Assembly (NCBI GenBank): GCA_900759565.1
Contig: CAAEVV010000017.1
Location: forward strand, 1-13,504
Source of the DNA: an uncultured Collinsella sp.
GTDB lineage: Bacteria; Actinomycetota; Coriobacteriia; Coriobacteriales; Coriobacteriaceae
Length of the DNA: 13,504 bases
Direction of reading: 5' to 3'
The position numbers were made by a program, and so were the translations under genes. Position 1 is the stretch's first letter; every line of letters begins with the position of its first letter. A model generated the notes under the pieces. It made no database searches and was not told the origin of the DNA. It saw nothing but the letters and a program-made list of their open reading frames with translations. Below, one piece after another: positions 6,758-13,397 of this stretch.

Positions 6758-7673
6758 CTGCCTCATCCCCCTTCGTGTAGGAGCTGCGGAGCTTATAGCG
6801 CTCCCAAACCACGGGCACGCACAGGGCCACGGCGACGATCACGGCGGAGAGCAGCTTCATGTCGTTGGCGTCCATGCCCAACTGCAGCACGATGGCGCGG
6901 ATAAGGAAGTACACCACGGAGCCAAAGACGGCGGAGGCAAGACGGACGCTAAACTGCGTGAGACCGCCGGGCAGCAGGCGGCCGAGCACCTCGCCGATAA
7001 CAATGGCGGCAAGACCGATAACGATGGCACCGGTGCCCATACCAATGTCGGCATACTTTTGGCTCTGGCAGATGAGCGCGCCCGAAAGGCCGATGAGGGC
7101 GTTGGAGAGCACGAGGGCGATCATCTTGGTGGAGTTGGTGTTGACGCCCAGAGCGCGGATCATGTACTCGTTGTTGCCGGTGGCTCGCAGCGCCGAGCCG
7201 ATCTCGGTGCCAAAGAACCAATACAGGATGGCAACGATAGCCACGGCGAGCAGGATGCCCAAGATGATAGCAACGGTGGACTGCGGCAGACCGGTCATAT
7301 TGCTGACGGCCGAGAACACGGTGCCCTTGGCAAGAATGGGCGTATTGGACTTGCCCATGATGCGCAGGTTGATGGACCACAGGCTGATCTGGGTGAGGAT
7401 TCCGGCGAGGATCGCAGGAATCTCGAAGACGGTGGTCAAAATGCCCGTGACGGCGCCCGCGATGGCGCCGGCGCACATACCGGCCAGCACGGCGAACAGC
7501 GGGTCGACGTTGTTATTGACGATGAGCACAGCGCAGACGCAGCCGCCGAGGGCAAAGCTGCCGTCGCAGGTCATATCGGGAATGTCGAGCAGGCGGAACG
7601 TGATAAACACGCCAAGCACCATAATGCCCCAGAGGACGCCCTGCGAAACGGCGCCCTGCAATGCAATGAGCAT
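6750..7673 (-). CDS. ABC importer permease, BPD_transp_2 (branched-chain-type) family
   Basis: 307 residues, highly hydrophobic, with about eight membrane spans (approximately 10-28, 38-55, 60-80, 86-103, 132-153, 186-203, 214-231, 272-290). LRATGNNEYMIRALGVNT (162-179) between spans is the cytoplasmic coupling-loop sequence of the branched-chain amino acid/ribose-type permease superfamily, which contacts the ATPase. The ICDGSF-like sequence TCDGSFALGG (35-44) is typical of permeases paired with ABC_sub_bind lipoproteins. Start ATG 7673 has AGGAGG eight bases upstream; another ATG at 7680 is out of frame. It is the second gene of the operon and overlaps the ATPase start by 8 bases. It probably works as a homodimer. 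Confidence 0.9.
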   Translation of the reverse strand: MLIALQGAVSQGVLWGIMVLGVFITFRLLDIPDMTCDGSFALGGCVCAVLIVNNNVDPLFAVLAGMCAGAIAGAVTGILTTVFEIPAILAGILTQISLWSINLRIMGKSNTPILAKGTVFSAVSNMTGLPQSTVAIILGILLAVAIVAILYWFFGTEIGSALRATGNNEYMIRALGVNTNSTKMIALVLSNALIGLSGALICQSQKYADIGMGTGAIVIGLAAIVIGEVLGRLLPGGLTQFSVRLASAVFGSVVYFLIRAIVLQLGMDANDMKLLSAVIVAVALCVPVVWERYKLRSSYTKGDEADA

Positions 7674-7775
7674 GCTTCATACCTCCTAGGATAGGGTGGA
7701 CACGTGATTCACCATAATAGCGGTAACAATGCATAGAAGAGTTACGGACAGACGTTTTGTTTTACCTGAAACAAG

Positions 7776-7809
7776 CAGGGCGGACGCCGGTCTACAGCGC
7801 CCGCCCCTG
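7776..7809 (-). other. Intercistronic hairpin between lipoprotein and permease genes
   Basis: The 203-base gap inside the operon holds a stem of GGGCGG (7778-7783) with CCGCCC (7801-7806) plus CGC/GCG inside and a 9-base loop. It has no U-tract in the minus direction. Such intercistronic structures commonly protect the upstream message or partly attenuate read-through, giving excess binding protein over permease. A smaller stem TTGTTT/AAACAA (7757-7762, 7769-7774) follows, and a TATTAT (7719-7714) could be a weak internal -10. No gene is visible in this gap. Confidence 0.5.
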
Positions 7810-7876
7810 TGGCTCAGATATTGAATAACGCGGCTAAAGCGCGAGCACGGGCTCTAGACGCATGCCGCGTATGGCA

Positions 7877-8857
7877 TTACGCGTCCAGGGCGGAAAGGTC
7901 GATGCCCAGGGCCTCGGCCATTTCGTCGTTCTTGACGACGACCAGGTCCTTGCTCGAGAGGTGCTTGATCGGCATATCCTCGGGCTTGGCCTCGCCCTTC
8001 AGGATCTTAACGGCCATCTCGCCCGCGGCGTAGCCCAGGTCCTCATAGTTGATGGAGAGGGTGAACAGGCCGCCGGCCATGCACATACCCTCCTCGCCAG
8101 TCACGAAGGGAAGTTTGTTTTCCTTGCAGATCTGGCCAACCTGCGAGGCACCCGCGGCGATGGTGTTATCGGTGGGGGAGTACAGCGCGTCGACCTTGCC
8201 CACGGCGGACTCGACGACGGACTGGATCTCGTTGGAGCTCGAGACGGTGAAGTCGGTGTACTCCAGGCCCAGCTTGTCGAGCTCCTTCTTGGCTGCCTTG
8301 ATCTGGACGTCGGAGTTGGACTCGGCGGTGCAGTAGAGCAAGCCGACCTTTTTAACGTCGGGCAGGACCTTCTGCATCATCTCGAGCTGCTCGGCGACCG
8401 GGGTGAGGTCGGAAGCGCCCGTGACGTTGGTGCCGGGCTTGTCGTTGTCCTGGACCAGGCCGGAGGCGGCGTAGTCGGTGATGGCGCAGCCCACGATGGG
8501 GATATCGGCCGTGGCGCCGGCGGCAGCCTGCGCGGCGGGCGTGGCGATGGCATAAATCAGGTTGACGTTGTCGCCCACAAACTTGTCGGCAATGGACTTA
8601 CACGTGGACTGGTCGTTCTGGGCATTCTTCTGGTCGATCTTGACCTTAAGGCCGCTCTCTTTGATGGCCTTGACAAAGCCGTCGTTGGCGGCATCGAGTG
8701 CGGAGTGCTCGGTGAGCTGCAGAACGCCGATGGTGTAGTCGGAACCGGCGGCAGCAGAGCCGGAGCCAGAGTTGCCGCCGCATCCGGCGAGCGGGGCGAG
8801 CGCGAGCAGGCCGGCGGAGACCAGAAGGCTCCTGCGGCTGATGGTGATGTCCTTCAT
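7877..8857 (-). CDS. ABC importer substrate-binding lipoprotein (ABC_sub_bind, TrpX-like)
   Basis: 326 residues. N-terminus has arginines (SRR, 7-9), a hydrophobic core and lipobox LAGC with acceptor Cys26; the twin arginine SRRSLLV resembles a Tat-type signal. A Gly/Ser-rich linker (27-39) precedes the mature domain, which shows YTIGVLQLTEH (41-51), IYAIATPAAQAA (101-112), IPIVGCAITD (119-128), VTGASD (145-150), SPTDNTIAAG (227-236) and YEDLGYAAGEMAVKIL (271-286). These are hallmarks of the ABC_sub_bind periplasmic-binding-like family that pairs with BPD_transp_2 permeases. I start at ATG 8857, with GGGGG seven bases upstream, rather than the in-frame ATG at 8905. It is the first gene of the operon. 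Ligand unknown; TrpX-type relatives are associated with tryptophan or aromatic uptake. Confidence 0.9.
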   Translation of the reverse strand: MKDITISRRSLLVSAGLLALAPLAGCGGNSGSGSAAAGSDYTIGVLQLTEHSALDAANDGFVKAIKESGLKVKIDQKNAQNDQSTCKSIADKFVGDNVNLIYAIATPAAQAAAGATADIPIVGCAITDYAASGLVQDNDKPGTNVTGASDLTPVAEQLEMMQKVLPDVKKVGLLYCTAESNSDVQIKAAKKELDKLGLEYTDFTVSSSNEIQSVVESAVGKVDALYSPTDNTIAAGASQVGQICKENKLPFVTGEEGMCMAGGLFTLSINYEDLGYAAGEMAVKILKGEAKPEDMPIKHLSSKDLVVVKNDEMAEALGIDLSALDA

Positions 8858-8889
8858 ATCATTACCCCCAGTATAAAAATGGCTGGAAA

Positions 8890-8915
8890 CACTGCACTGG
8901 GACAAAGTGCAAGTG
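8890..8915 (-). promoter_or_regulatory. Operator-like imperfect palindrome before the ABC operon
   Basis: CACTGCACT (8890-8898) and AGTGCAAGTG (8906-8915) form an inverted repeat with one extra base and a 7-base centre. It covers the expected transcription start and lies about 33 bases before the ATG, where a repressor or an RNA hairpin would control expression. No T-box or other known riboswitch motif was seen in this leader. Confidence 0.45.
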
Positions 8916-8918
8916 GAA

Positions 8919-8948
8919 CTATAGTAGCGCTGATGTCCATTTTTACAA
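8919..8948 (-). promoter_or_regulatory. Candidate promoter of the ABC importer operon
   Basis: Minus strand TTGTAA (8948-8943) and TATAGT (8924-8919) with an 18-base spacer; the -10 matches 5 of 6 and the -35 matches 4 of 6 consensus bases. It would give a leader of about 55 bases containing the palindrome at 8890-8915. A TATACT at 8875-8870 was discounted because transcription from it would start past the ribosome binding site. Confidence 0.45.
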
Positions 8949-9017
8949 CAGCCTGGCGGGTTTTTTAATACAGAATCGGATGGGCGGTACGGGTAGTCGA
9001 ATGGGCGGCGGAGGGTC

Positions 9018-9803
9018 TTATGCGGCGGAGGAGGCGTCGTCCTCGTCTAGGGCGGCGAAGAGCTTCTTGCCGTCGAGGAGACGTGTGGTGACGTTTCTCA
9101 TTCGGCCAATCTCTACGGTACGCAACGTGTCATCGGCGCCTCGGGCGTCGTAGACCGTTCCCAGTAGATACGAGATGCCATCGCGCTGCCTGATGGCAAA
9201 GGGACGGAGTGTCATCCGTGCTGCTTCGGTTTCGCCACGCGTCGTGACGCTCGAAATATCAAAACTCACCGTGGTTCCGTGGTCGATGGCCTGCTCGACG
9301 AGCTCGCACGTGTCGATGCGCTTGATGGGCGTGCGTGTTGCCTTGGTAGCCTTGCTGCCTGCGCTTGGAGCAGGTTCGGGTGTATCGAGATAGCCGCGAA
9401 CGTCGGCACTCGCCATGGCAACTAAGTGCTGCGCCATGCTCTTGCGGATAGCGATAGGCGTGGAGCGGTTGCGCATGACCATGCCGTGAAGCCGGATGAT
9501 CTCCTCGTCGGTGAGTGGACGGGTCAAGAGCCGATACCCCACGCCGCGCTTGTATTCAATCTCATATCCGGCATGGCGAAGCGCGGAGATGGCGGTGTAG
9601 ATGCTGCGCCGCGCCGCCGAGATGGGCATGCGGGCGGGGTCGTCGGGATGGGCGAGGCGCCGGATCAACTCATCGGAAAGCATGGCCTTGTCCTCGCCGG
9701 TGTTTTCGCTTAATAGTTGCAGGATGCGAACGGCGCGATAGGCTGCCATCGAGGCGGCGCCCCTCGTCGTGGTGTCGTAGGTTTCAACAGCGGCTTCGGT
9801 CAT
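9018..9803 (-). CDS. Winged-helix transcriptional regulator with WYL-like C-terminal domain
   Basis: 261 residues. Residues ~20-95 look like a helix-turn-helix with wing: YRAVRILQLLSE (22-33), then SAARRSIYTAISALRHAGYEIEYKRGVGYRLL (62-93), the arrangement of YafY/DeoR-type regulators. Residues ~165-250 resemble a WYL ligand-binding domain: LRPFAIRQRDGISYLLGTVYDA (199-220), where SYLLG stands in for the W-Y-L core, and a later RTVEIGRMRNV (228-238). A Pro/Ala/Lys-rich linker (141-162) joins them. WYL proteins often respond to nucleic acids or nucleotide-like ligands. I start at ATG 9803, ten bases after AAAGGAC, rather than the GTG at 9812. It is upstream of the ABC operon in the same direction but each appears to have its own promoter; whether it controls the operon is a guess. 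Confidence 0.75.
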   Translation of the reverse strand: MTEAAVETYDTTTRGAASMAAYRAVRILQLLSENTGEDKAMLSDELIRRLAHPDDPARMPISAARRSIYTAISALRHAGYEIEYKRGVGYRLLTRPLTDEEIIRLHGMVMRNRSTPIAIRKSMAQHLVAMASADVRGYLDTPEPAPSAGSKATKATRTPIKRIDTCELVEQAIDHGTTVSFDISSVTTRGETEAARMTLRPFAIRQRDGISYLLGTVYDARGADDTLRTVEIGRMRNVTTRLLDGKKLFAALDEDDASSAA

Positions 9804-9920
9804 CGTGCCCACGTCCTTTCCGTTTTGGGTGGCGACGGTATGGAGCCTAGGACGTGGGGCTTTCCCAGGGGCGCAGGGCGCTCTGGGCGGTCGGTAGTCG
9901 TCGGCAAACGGTGGGTCGAG

Positions 9921-9983
9921 TTTTCAACAGCCCTGCTCAACTGACCAAAAACTTGCCAAAAGCTTGACGGATGCTGTTGAAAA
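9921..9983. repeat. 11-bp inverted repeat flanking the gap upstream of the WYL-type regulator
   Basis: TTTTCAACAGC (9921-9931) and GCTGTTGAAAA (9973-9983) are exact complements 41 bases apart. The right copy touches the A-tract that forms the asnS terminator's U-tail. A related TTTTTACAACAGC occurs at 8940-8952, in the candidate promoter of the ABC operon. The placement suggests paired regulator sites, but an RNA role is equally possible. The rest of the 9804-9979 gap shows no gene. Confidence 0.5.
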
Positions 9984-10016
9984 AAAGCGTCTCTCGACCG
10001 ATGTCGAGAGACGCTT
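9980..10016 (-). terminator. Rho-independent terminator of asnS
   Basis: Arms AAGCGTCTCTCGAC (9985-9998) and GTCGAGAGACGCTT (10003-10016) are perfect 14-bp complements with tetraloop CGAT. On the minus strand the stem is followed by seven T residues (9986-9980). It lies about 47 bases past the asnS stop codon. This is the best-formed intrinsic terminator in the window. Confidence 0.92.
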
Positions 10017-10062
10017 ATGCGATGAGCGTTGGCGTGTGGCGACGCGAGCTAGCGTCCGACGA

Positions 10063-11466
10063 TTAGAAGTCGGCGTTGCCCACGGTGCGCGGGTGCGGCA
10101 GGACGTCGCGGATGTTGCCCACGCCGGTCAGATACATGACCAAGCGCTCGAAGCCCAGACCGTAGCCGGCGTGCTTGCAGGAACCGTAGCGGCGCAGGTC
10201 AAGGTAGTACTTGTACTGCTCGGGATTCATGCCCAGGTCCTTGATGCGGGCCTCGAGCAGATCCAGGCGCTCCTCGCGCTGGGAGCCGCCGATAATCTCG
10301 CCAATACCGGGAACCAGGCAGTCGGCGGCGGCGACGGTCTTGCCGTCCTCGTTCATGCGCATGTAGAACGCCTTGATCTCGGCCGGGTAGTCGGTTACGA
10401 AGGTCGGGCGCTTAAAGTGCTCCTCGGTCAGGAAGCGCTCGTGCTCGGTCTGCAGGTCGATGCCCCAGCTGACGGGATAGTCAAACTTGTGACCGGCGGC
10501 GACGGCCTGCTCCAGGATTTCGACGGCCTCGGTATAGGTGACGCGGGCGAAGTCGGAGTTGGCGACATGGTCCAGGCGCTCGAGCAGACCCTTGTCCACA
10601 AACTTGTTGAGCATATTGAGCTCGTCGGGGCAGGTTGCCATGACGTCCTTGAGGACATACTTGAGCATGGCCTCGGCGTTATCCATGTAGTCGTTAAGAT
10701 CGGCAAAGGCCATCTCGGGCTCGATCATCCAAAACTCGGCGGCGTGGCGCGTGGTGTTGGAGTTCTCGGCGCGGAAGGTGGGGCCAAAGGTGTACACGTC
10801 GCCAAAGGCCATGGCAAAGTTCTCGGCATTGAGCTGGCCGGACACGGTGAGGCTCGCATGCTTGCCAAAGAAGTCCTGGCTCCAGTCGACCTCGCCGGAC
10901 TCGGTGAGGGGCGGATTTTTGGGGTCGAGCGTGGTCACGCGGAACATCTCGCCGGCGCCCTCGCAGTCACTCGTGGTGATGATGGGGGTGTTGACGTAGA
11001 CAAAGCCCTGCTCCTGGAAGAAGCGGTGGATGGCGGCAGCCGCGACAGAGCGGATGCGGAACACGGCGCGGAACAGGTTGGTGCGCGGGCGCAGGTGCTG
11101 CTGGGTGCGCAGGAACTCGACGGTTGCGCGCTTCTTCTGCAGCGGGTAATCCGGGGCGCTCGTGCCCTCGACCTCGATGGAGGTGGCAGAAAGCTCGAAA
11201 GGCTGGGGCGCATCGGGGGTCAGCTTGACGGTGCCGGTGCAAATGAGTGCGGCCGAGACGTTTTGATGGGCGATCTCGTCGTAGTTGTCGAGTGCCTCGC
11301 GGTTCATGACGACCTGCAGGTCGCGGAAGCAGCTGCCGTCGTTGAGCGTAACAAAGCCAAAGTTCTTCATGTCGCGGACGGACTTGACCCAGCCGGCGAC
11401 GGTGACGGTCTGGCCGCCGAGCGACTCGGCATCAGCATAGAGCTGCGCGATTTTGGTGCGGTTCAC
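10063..11466 (-). CDS. asnS: Asparaginyl-tRNA synthetase
   Basis: 467 residues from the GTG at 11466, essentially the length of the E. coli enzyme (466). An N-terminal OB-fold anticodon-binding domain (TVTVAGWVKSVRDMKNFGFV, 20-39) leads into a class II catalytic core: motif 2 FRAENSNTTRHAAEFWMIEPE (231-251, the E/R pair binding ATP), the HERFLTEEHFKRP region, PGIGEIIGGSQREERLD, and motif 3 GLGFERL (436-442). The ENSNT sequence in motif 2 and the DPKNPPL..DFFGKHASLTVSGQL insert distinguish AsnRS from AspRS. It charges tRNA-Asn with asparagine in the cytoplasm. I choose GTG 11466 because GGGAGG lies four bases upstream and the length fits; in-frame starts further up (11478, 11502, 11532) would add unconserved residues. 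Monocistronic, with its own terminator. Confidence 0.97.
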   Translation of the reverse strand: MNRTKIAQLYADAESLGGQTVTVAGWVKSVRDMKNFGFVTLNDGSCFRDLQVVMNREALDNYDEIAHQNVSAALICTGTVKLTPDAPQPFELSATSIEVEGTSAPDYPLQKKRATVEFLRTQQHLRPRTNLFRAVFRIRSVAAAAIHRFFQEQGFVYVNTPIITTSDCEGAGEMFRVTTLDPKNPPLTESGEVDWSQDFFGKHASLTVSGQLNAENFAMAFGDVYTFGPTFRAENSNTTRHAAEFWMIEPEMAFADLNDYMDNAEAMLKYVLKDVMATCPDELNMLNKFVDKGLLERLDHVANSDFARVTYTEAVEILEQAVAAGHKFDYPVSWGIDLQTEHERFLTEEHFKRPTFVTDYPAEIKAFYMRMNEDGKTVAAADCLVPGIGEIIGGSQREERLDLLEARIKDLGMNPEQYKYYLDLRRYGSCKHAGYGLGFERLVMYLTGVGNIRDVLPHPRTVGNADF

Positions 11467-11512
11467 GTATCCTCCCATAACGGTTGAATGATAGTTATCC
11501 ATACAGTTCGAT

Positions 11513-11518
11513 ATTCTA
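11513..11518 (-). promoter_or_regulatory. Candidate -10 element of asnS
   Basis: Minus strand TAGAAT (11518-11513) matches TATAAT at 5 of 6 positions and lies about 47 bases before the GTG start. No good -35 hexamer is visible at the right distance. The region between the EIIA terminator and asnS is otherwise free of features, including any T-box leader. Confidence 0.3.
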
Positions 11519-11576
11519 GCAGCTCGGCTCATTTGGGCTATACAGATAAGGCATTGGCGGGATGGTTTTTCAAACG

Positions 11577-11610
11577 AAAAGCGCCCGCGGCCAAATGGTC
11601 GCGGGCGCTT
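11577..11610 (-). terminator. Intrinsic terminator of the PTS EIIA gene
   Basis: Arms AAGCGCCCGCG (11579-11589) and CGCGGGCGCTT (11600-11610) pair perfectly, with inner GG/CC pairing around AAAT. The minus-strand stem runs into CTTTTCGTTT. It lies about 38 bases past the EIIA stop codon and before asnS. Confidence 0.85.
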
Positions 11611-11647
11611 GACGAGGTGCCTTTTGGCTGTGTGGCGCGGGGCCTGG

Positions 11648-12211
11648 CTACTTGGTCTTGGCTACCAGCAGCGGGTCGCCAAGCTTGACGAGCGGGTTGC
11701 CGCCGATAAGCGTTCCAGACTCGCCGACATGGTCGATGCTCTTAAGACGATCGAGCTCGGAGACGATGACGGTCACGATGTCCTCGTGACCAGCGGCCTT
11801 AATAGCCTCGCGGTCGAAGCTGATGAGCGGCTGGCCTGCCTTGACCACATCGCCCATCTCGACAAAGCGGGCAAAACCCTTGCCGTTCATTTCCACGGTG
11901 CCCAGGCCAACATGGATGAACACGCGAAGACCGTCCTCGGTGATCATGCCAATGGAGTGGTTGGTGACAGTGGTGGCGCCGATGCGGCCGTTGGCGGGCG
12001 CATAGATGGTGCCGGTAATGGGCTCGATGCCATAGCCCTGGCCAAGCATGCCCGAGGCGATCGTCTCGTCGGGGACCTCGTCCAGGTTGACGAGCACGCC
12101 GTTGACGGGGGCATAGATGACGCCTTCGCGGGTGGCGAAGCTTGCTGCGGGCGGAACGGACGCCTCGCCCGTCGAGGTGAAGGTGGACTTAAGCGAATCG
12201 AGCAGACCCAT
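11648..12211 (-). CDS. Stand-alone PTS glucose-family EIIA protein (Crr-like)
   Basis: 187 residues covering one PTS_EIIA_1 domain: IYAPVNGVLVNLDEVPDET (32-50), GYGIEP (59-64), IYAPANGRI (69-77), TNHSIGMI (83-90) with His85, and VFIHVGLGTVEMNGKGF (97-113) with His100, the phosphorylated histidine. These match His75 and His90 of E. coli EIIA-Glc. It accepts phosphate from HPr and passes it to an EIIB domain, and may regulate carbon metabolism. No EIIB or EIIC is nearby, so it likely serves a PTS permease encoded elsewhere. Start ATG 12211 has GGAGG five bases upstream; the in-frame extension to 12292 lacks such a site. A GAAACGTTTC palindrome lies upstream. Terminated by the hairpin at 11577-11610. 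Confidence 0.92.
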   Translation of the reverse strand: MGLLDSLKSTFTSTGEASVPPAASFATREGVIYAPVNGVLVNLDEVPDETIASGMLGQGYGIEPITGTIYAPANGRIGATTVTNHSIGMITEDGLRVFIHVGLGTVEMNGKGFARFVEMGDVVKAGQPLISFDREAIKAAGHEDIVTVIVSELDRLKSIDHVGESGTLIGGNPLVKLGDPLLVAKTK

Positions 12212-12258
12212 AGTTGCCTCCAACTTAAATAGGCGCATATCGCGCGTTTGGTTTGCCG

Positions 12259-12292
12259 GAAACGTTTCACATGTGTTTCGCGGCTTGGTCAA
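12259..12292 (-). promoter_or_regulatory. Candidate EIIA promoter overlapped by a LacI/CcpA-type palindrome
   Basis: The perfect 10-bp palindrome GAAACGTTTC (12259-12268) has the AAACGTTT core seen in LacI-family and catabolite-response operators. On the minus strand TTGACC (12292-12287) matches the -35 consensus at 5 of 6; at 17 bases spacing the -10 would be TGAAAC (12269-12264, 3 of 6), inside the palindrome. A repressor bound here would block polymerase. The site lies about 50 bases before the EIIA start and 190 before the divergent hydrolase start. Confidence 0.45.
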
Positions 12293-12407
12293 CGCCCCTA
12301 TTCTACGCTGCTCAACGATACCTCTGAACTGGGATTATGTGATATATCAGTTGAAGGGAAACTTATTGCCGGAGTGTTTCTGCGCCACGGGTTCAAGTGG
12401 GGTACGC

Positions 12408-12435
12408 TTGAAGGCGAAAAACAAGGGCGCATAAT
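12408..12435 (+). promoter_or_regulatory. Candidate promoter of the alpha/beta hydrolase gene
   Basis: TTGAAG (12408-12413) and CATAAT (12430-12435) are 16 bases apart; the -10 matches 5 of 6. Transcription would begin near 12442, just before the AAGGGAG ribosome binding site, giving a very short leader. An additional palindrome TGATATATCA (12340-12349) lies upstream in the same divergent gap and might be an operator. Confidence 0.35.
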
Positions 12436-12454
12436 TTGCGCGAAGGGAGCACAT

Positions 12455-13357
12455 ATGATTGTCGAGAACCATGCGCTGTGGGGCGAGGAGCCGACCGAGG
12501 AATATCCGGCGACGTTTACGTATTTGGGTGCCGAGCCGCTCCCCGACAAACCCAATGGCCGCCGCCCCGCGGTGATTATCTGCGGCGGAGGCGGGTTTAC
12601 ACATATCGCTCCGCACGAGCAGGACCCGGTGGCGTTTGCATTTTTGGACCGCGGCTACCAGGCCTTTGTGCTCAACTATGTCACGAGTTCTACGGGTGAC
12701 GTGAGCTTTCCGCACCCCCAGGCAGATCTTGCAAAGATGGTCGCCACGGTGCGCGCCAACGCCGACGAGTGGCATGTCGATCCTAAGCGCGTGTGCGTCG
12801 TGGGATTCTCGGCGGGCGGCATGATCTGCGCTTCGCTGGCAACGCAATGGAAGACTGGTCCCTTCGCGGGCTTGACAGGGGCGCGTCCGGACGACATTCG
12901 TCCCGATGCCGTGGTGCTGGGTTATCCATTGCTCGACTTTGCCTATGTGCGCGACATGCAGACGCGCGATCCGCGCATTGACTTGCGTGTGCCCAAGACG
13001 GGCGGCAAGACGGGGCGCGATTTGCTCAACGACTACCTGTCGATGGTGACGGGCGGCGAGGCAACTGACGAGCATCTGGCCGACATCTGCCCCACCACGC
13101 ATGTTTCGCGTCAGATGCCACCGACCTTTGTATGGGGCGTGTCCGACGACAAGACGGCGCCGATCGCGCAGGTCTATCCGTTTGCCCAACGCATGGCGGA
13201 GGAGGGCGTCGCTTGTGAGATGCACGTCTTCGACCAGGGTGGTCACGGCCTTTCGCTCGGCAACGTCAACACCGCGGTCGACAACGAGGACAAGCAGGTG
13301 GCGGTCCGCCCTTGGATTCGCCTAGCCTTCCGCTTCCTGGAGCGCCACGGGTTTTAG
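12455..13357 (+). CDS. Alpha/beta hydrolase, acetyl-esterase/lipase-like
   Basis: 300 residues. RRPAVIICGGGGFTHIAPHE (36-55) is the beta strand and glycine-rich oxyanion region seen in the BD-FAE/esterase_lipase group (usually HGGG; here CGGGG). VGFSAGG (116-122) is the nucleophile elbow with Ser119. TFVWGVSDDKTAPI (224-237) supplies the acid (Asp231 or 232), and DQGGHGLSLG (260-269) supplies His264, completing the triad. The family removes acetyl or acyl groups from sugars, xylan or small esters; substrate unknown. There is no signal peptide, so it is cytoplasmic. I start at ATG 12455, with AAGGGAG (12443-12449) five bases upstream; the open frame back to 12248 has no ribosome binding site and overlaps regulatory sequence. 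It is the only complete plus-strand gene and ends at a hairpin touching its stop. Confidence 0.88.
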   Translation: MIVENHALWGEEPTEEYPATFTYLGAEPLPDKPNGRRPAVIICGGGGFTHIAPHEQDPVAFAFLDRGYQAFVLNYVTSSTGDVSFPHPQADLAKMVATVRANADEWHVDPKRVCVVGFSAGGMICASLATQWKTGPFAGLTGARPDDIRPDAVVLGYPLLDFAYVRDMQTRDPRIDLRVPKTGGKTGRDLLNDYLSMVTGGEATDEHLADICPTTHVSRQMPPTFVWGVSDDKTAPIAQVYPFAQRMAEEGVACEMHVFDQGGHGLSLGNVNTAVDNEDKQVAVRPWIRLAFRFLERHGF

Positions 13358-13384
13358 TTACGGCGTTTTACCAAACGCCGTAAC
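13357..13384 (+). terminator. Hairpin touching the stop codon of the hydrolase gene
   Basis: Arms GTTACGGCGTTT (13357-13368) and AAACGCCGTAAC (13373-13384) pair perfectly over 12 bases with loop TACC. The stem begins at the last base of the TAG stop. No U-tract follows on either strand, so it may act in 3'-end protection, or as a weak terminator. Confidence 0.6.
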
Positions 13385-13397
13385 CATTTGACGCTGC

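Noticed and set aside
8951..8966. GCCTGGCGGGTTTTTT as a plus-strand intrinsic terminator
   Set aside because: There is no complementary arm upstream to form a stem, and no plus-strand gene ends nearby.
8858..9017. T-box or tryptophan riboswitch leader for the TrpXYZ-like operon
   Set aside because: No GGTGGNACC-type antiterminator motif, specifier loop or terminator was found in the leader on the minus strand.
9964..11487. 507-codon open frame on the plus strand opposite asnS
   Set aside because: Low-complexity antisense translation with no family resemblance; asnS on the other strand is unambiguous.
12248..12454. N-terminal extension of the alpha/beta hydrolase by 69 codons
   Set aside because: It would start without a ribosome binding site and cover the EIIA palindrome and the candidate hydrolase promoter; ATG 12455 has AAGGGAG at good spacing.
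12347..13246. 299-codon minus-strand frame opposite the hydrolase gene
   Set aside because: Antisense shadow; the plus-strand frame has a full catalytic triad and a good ribosome binding site.
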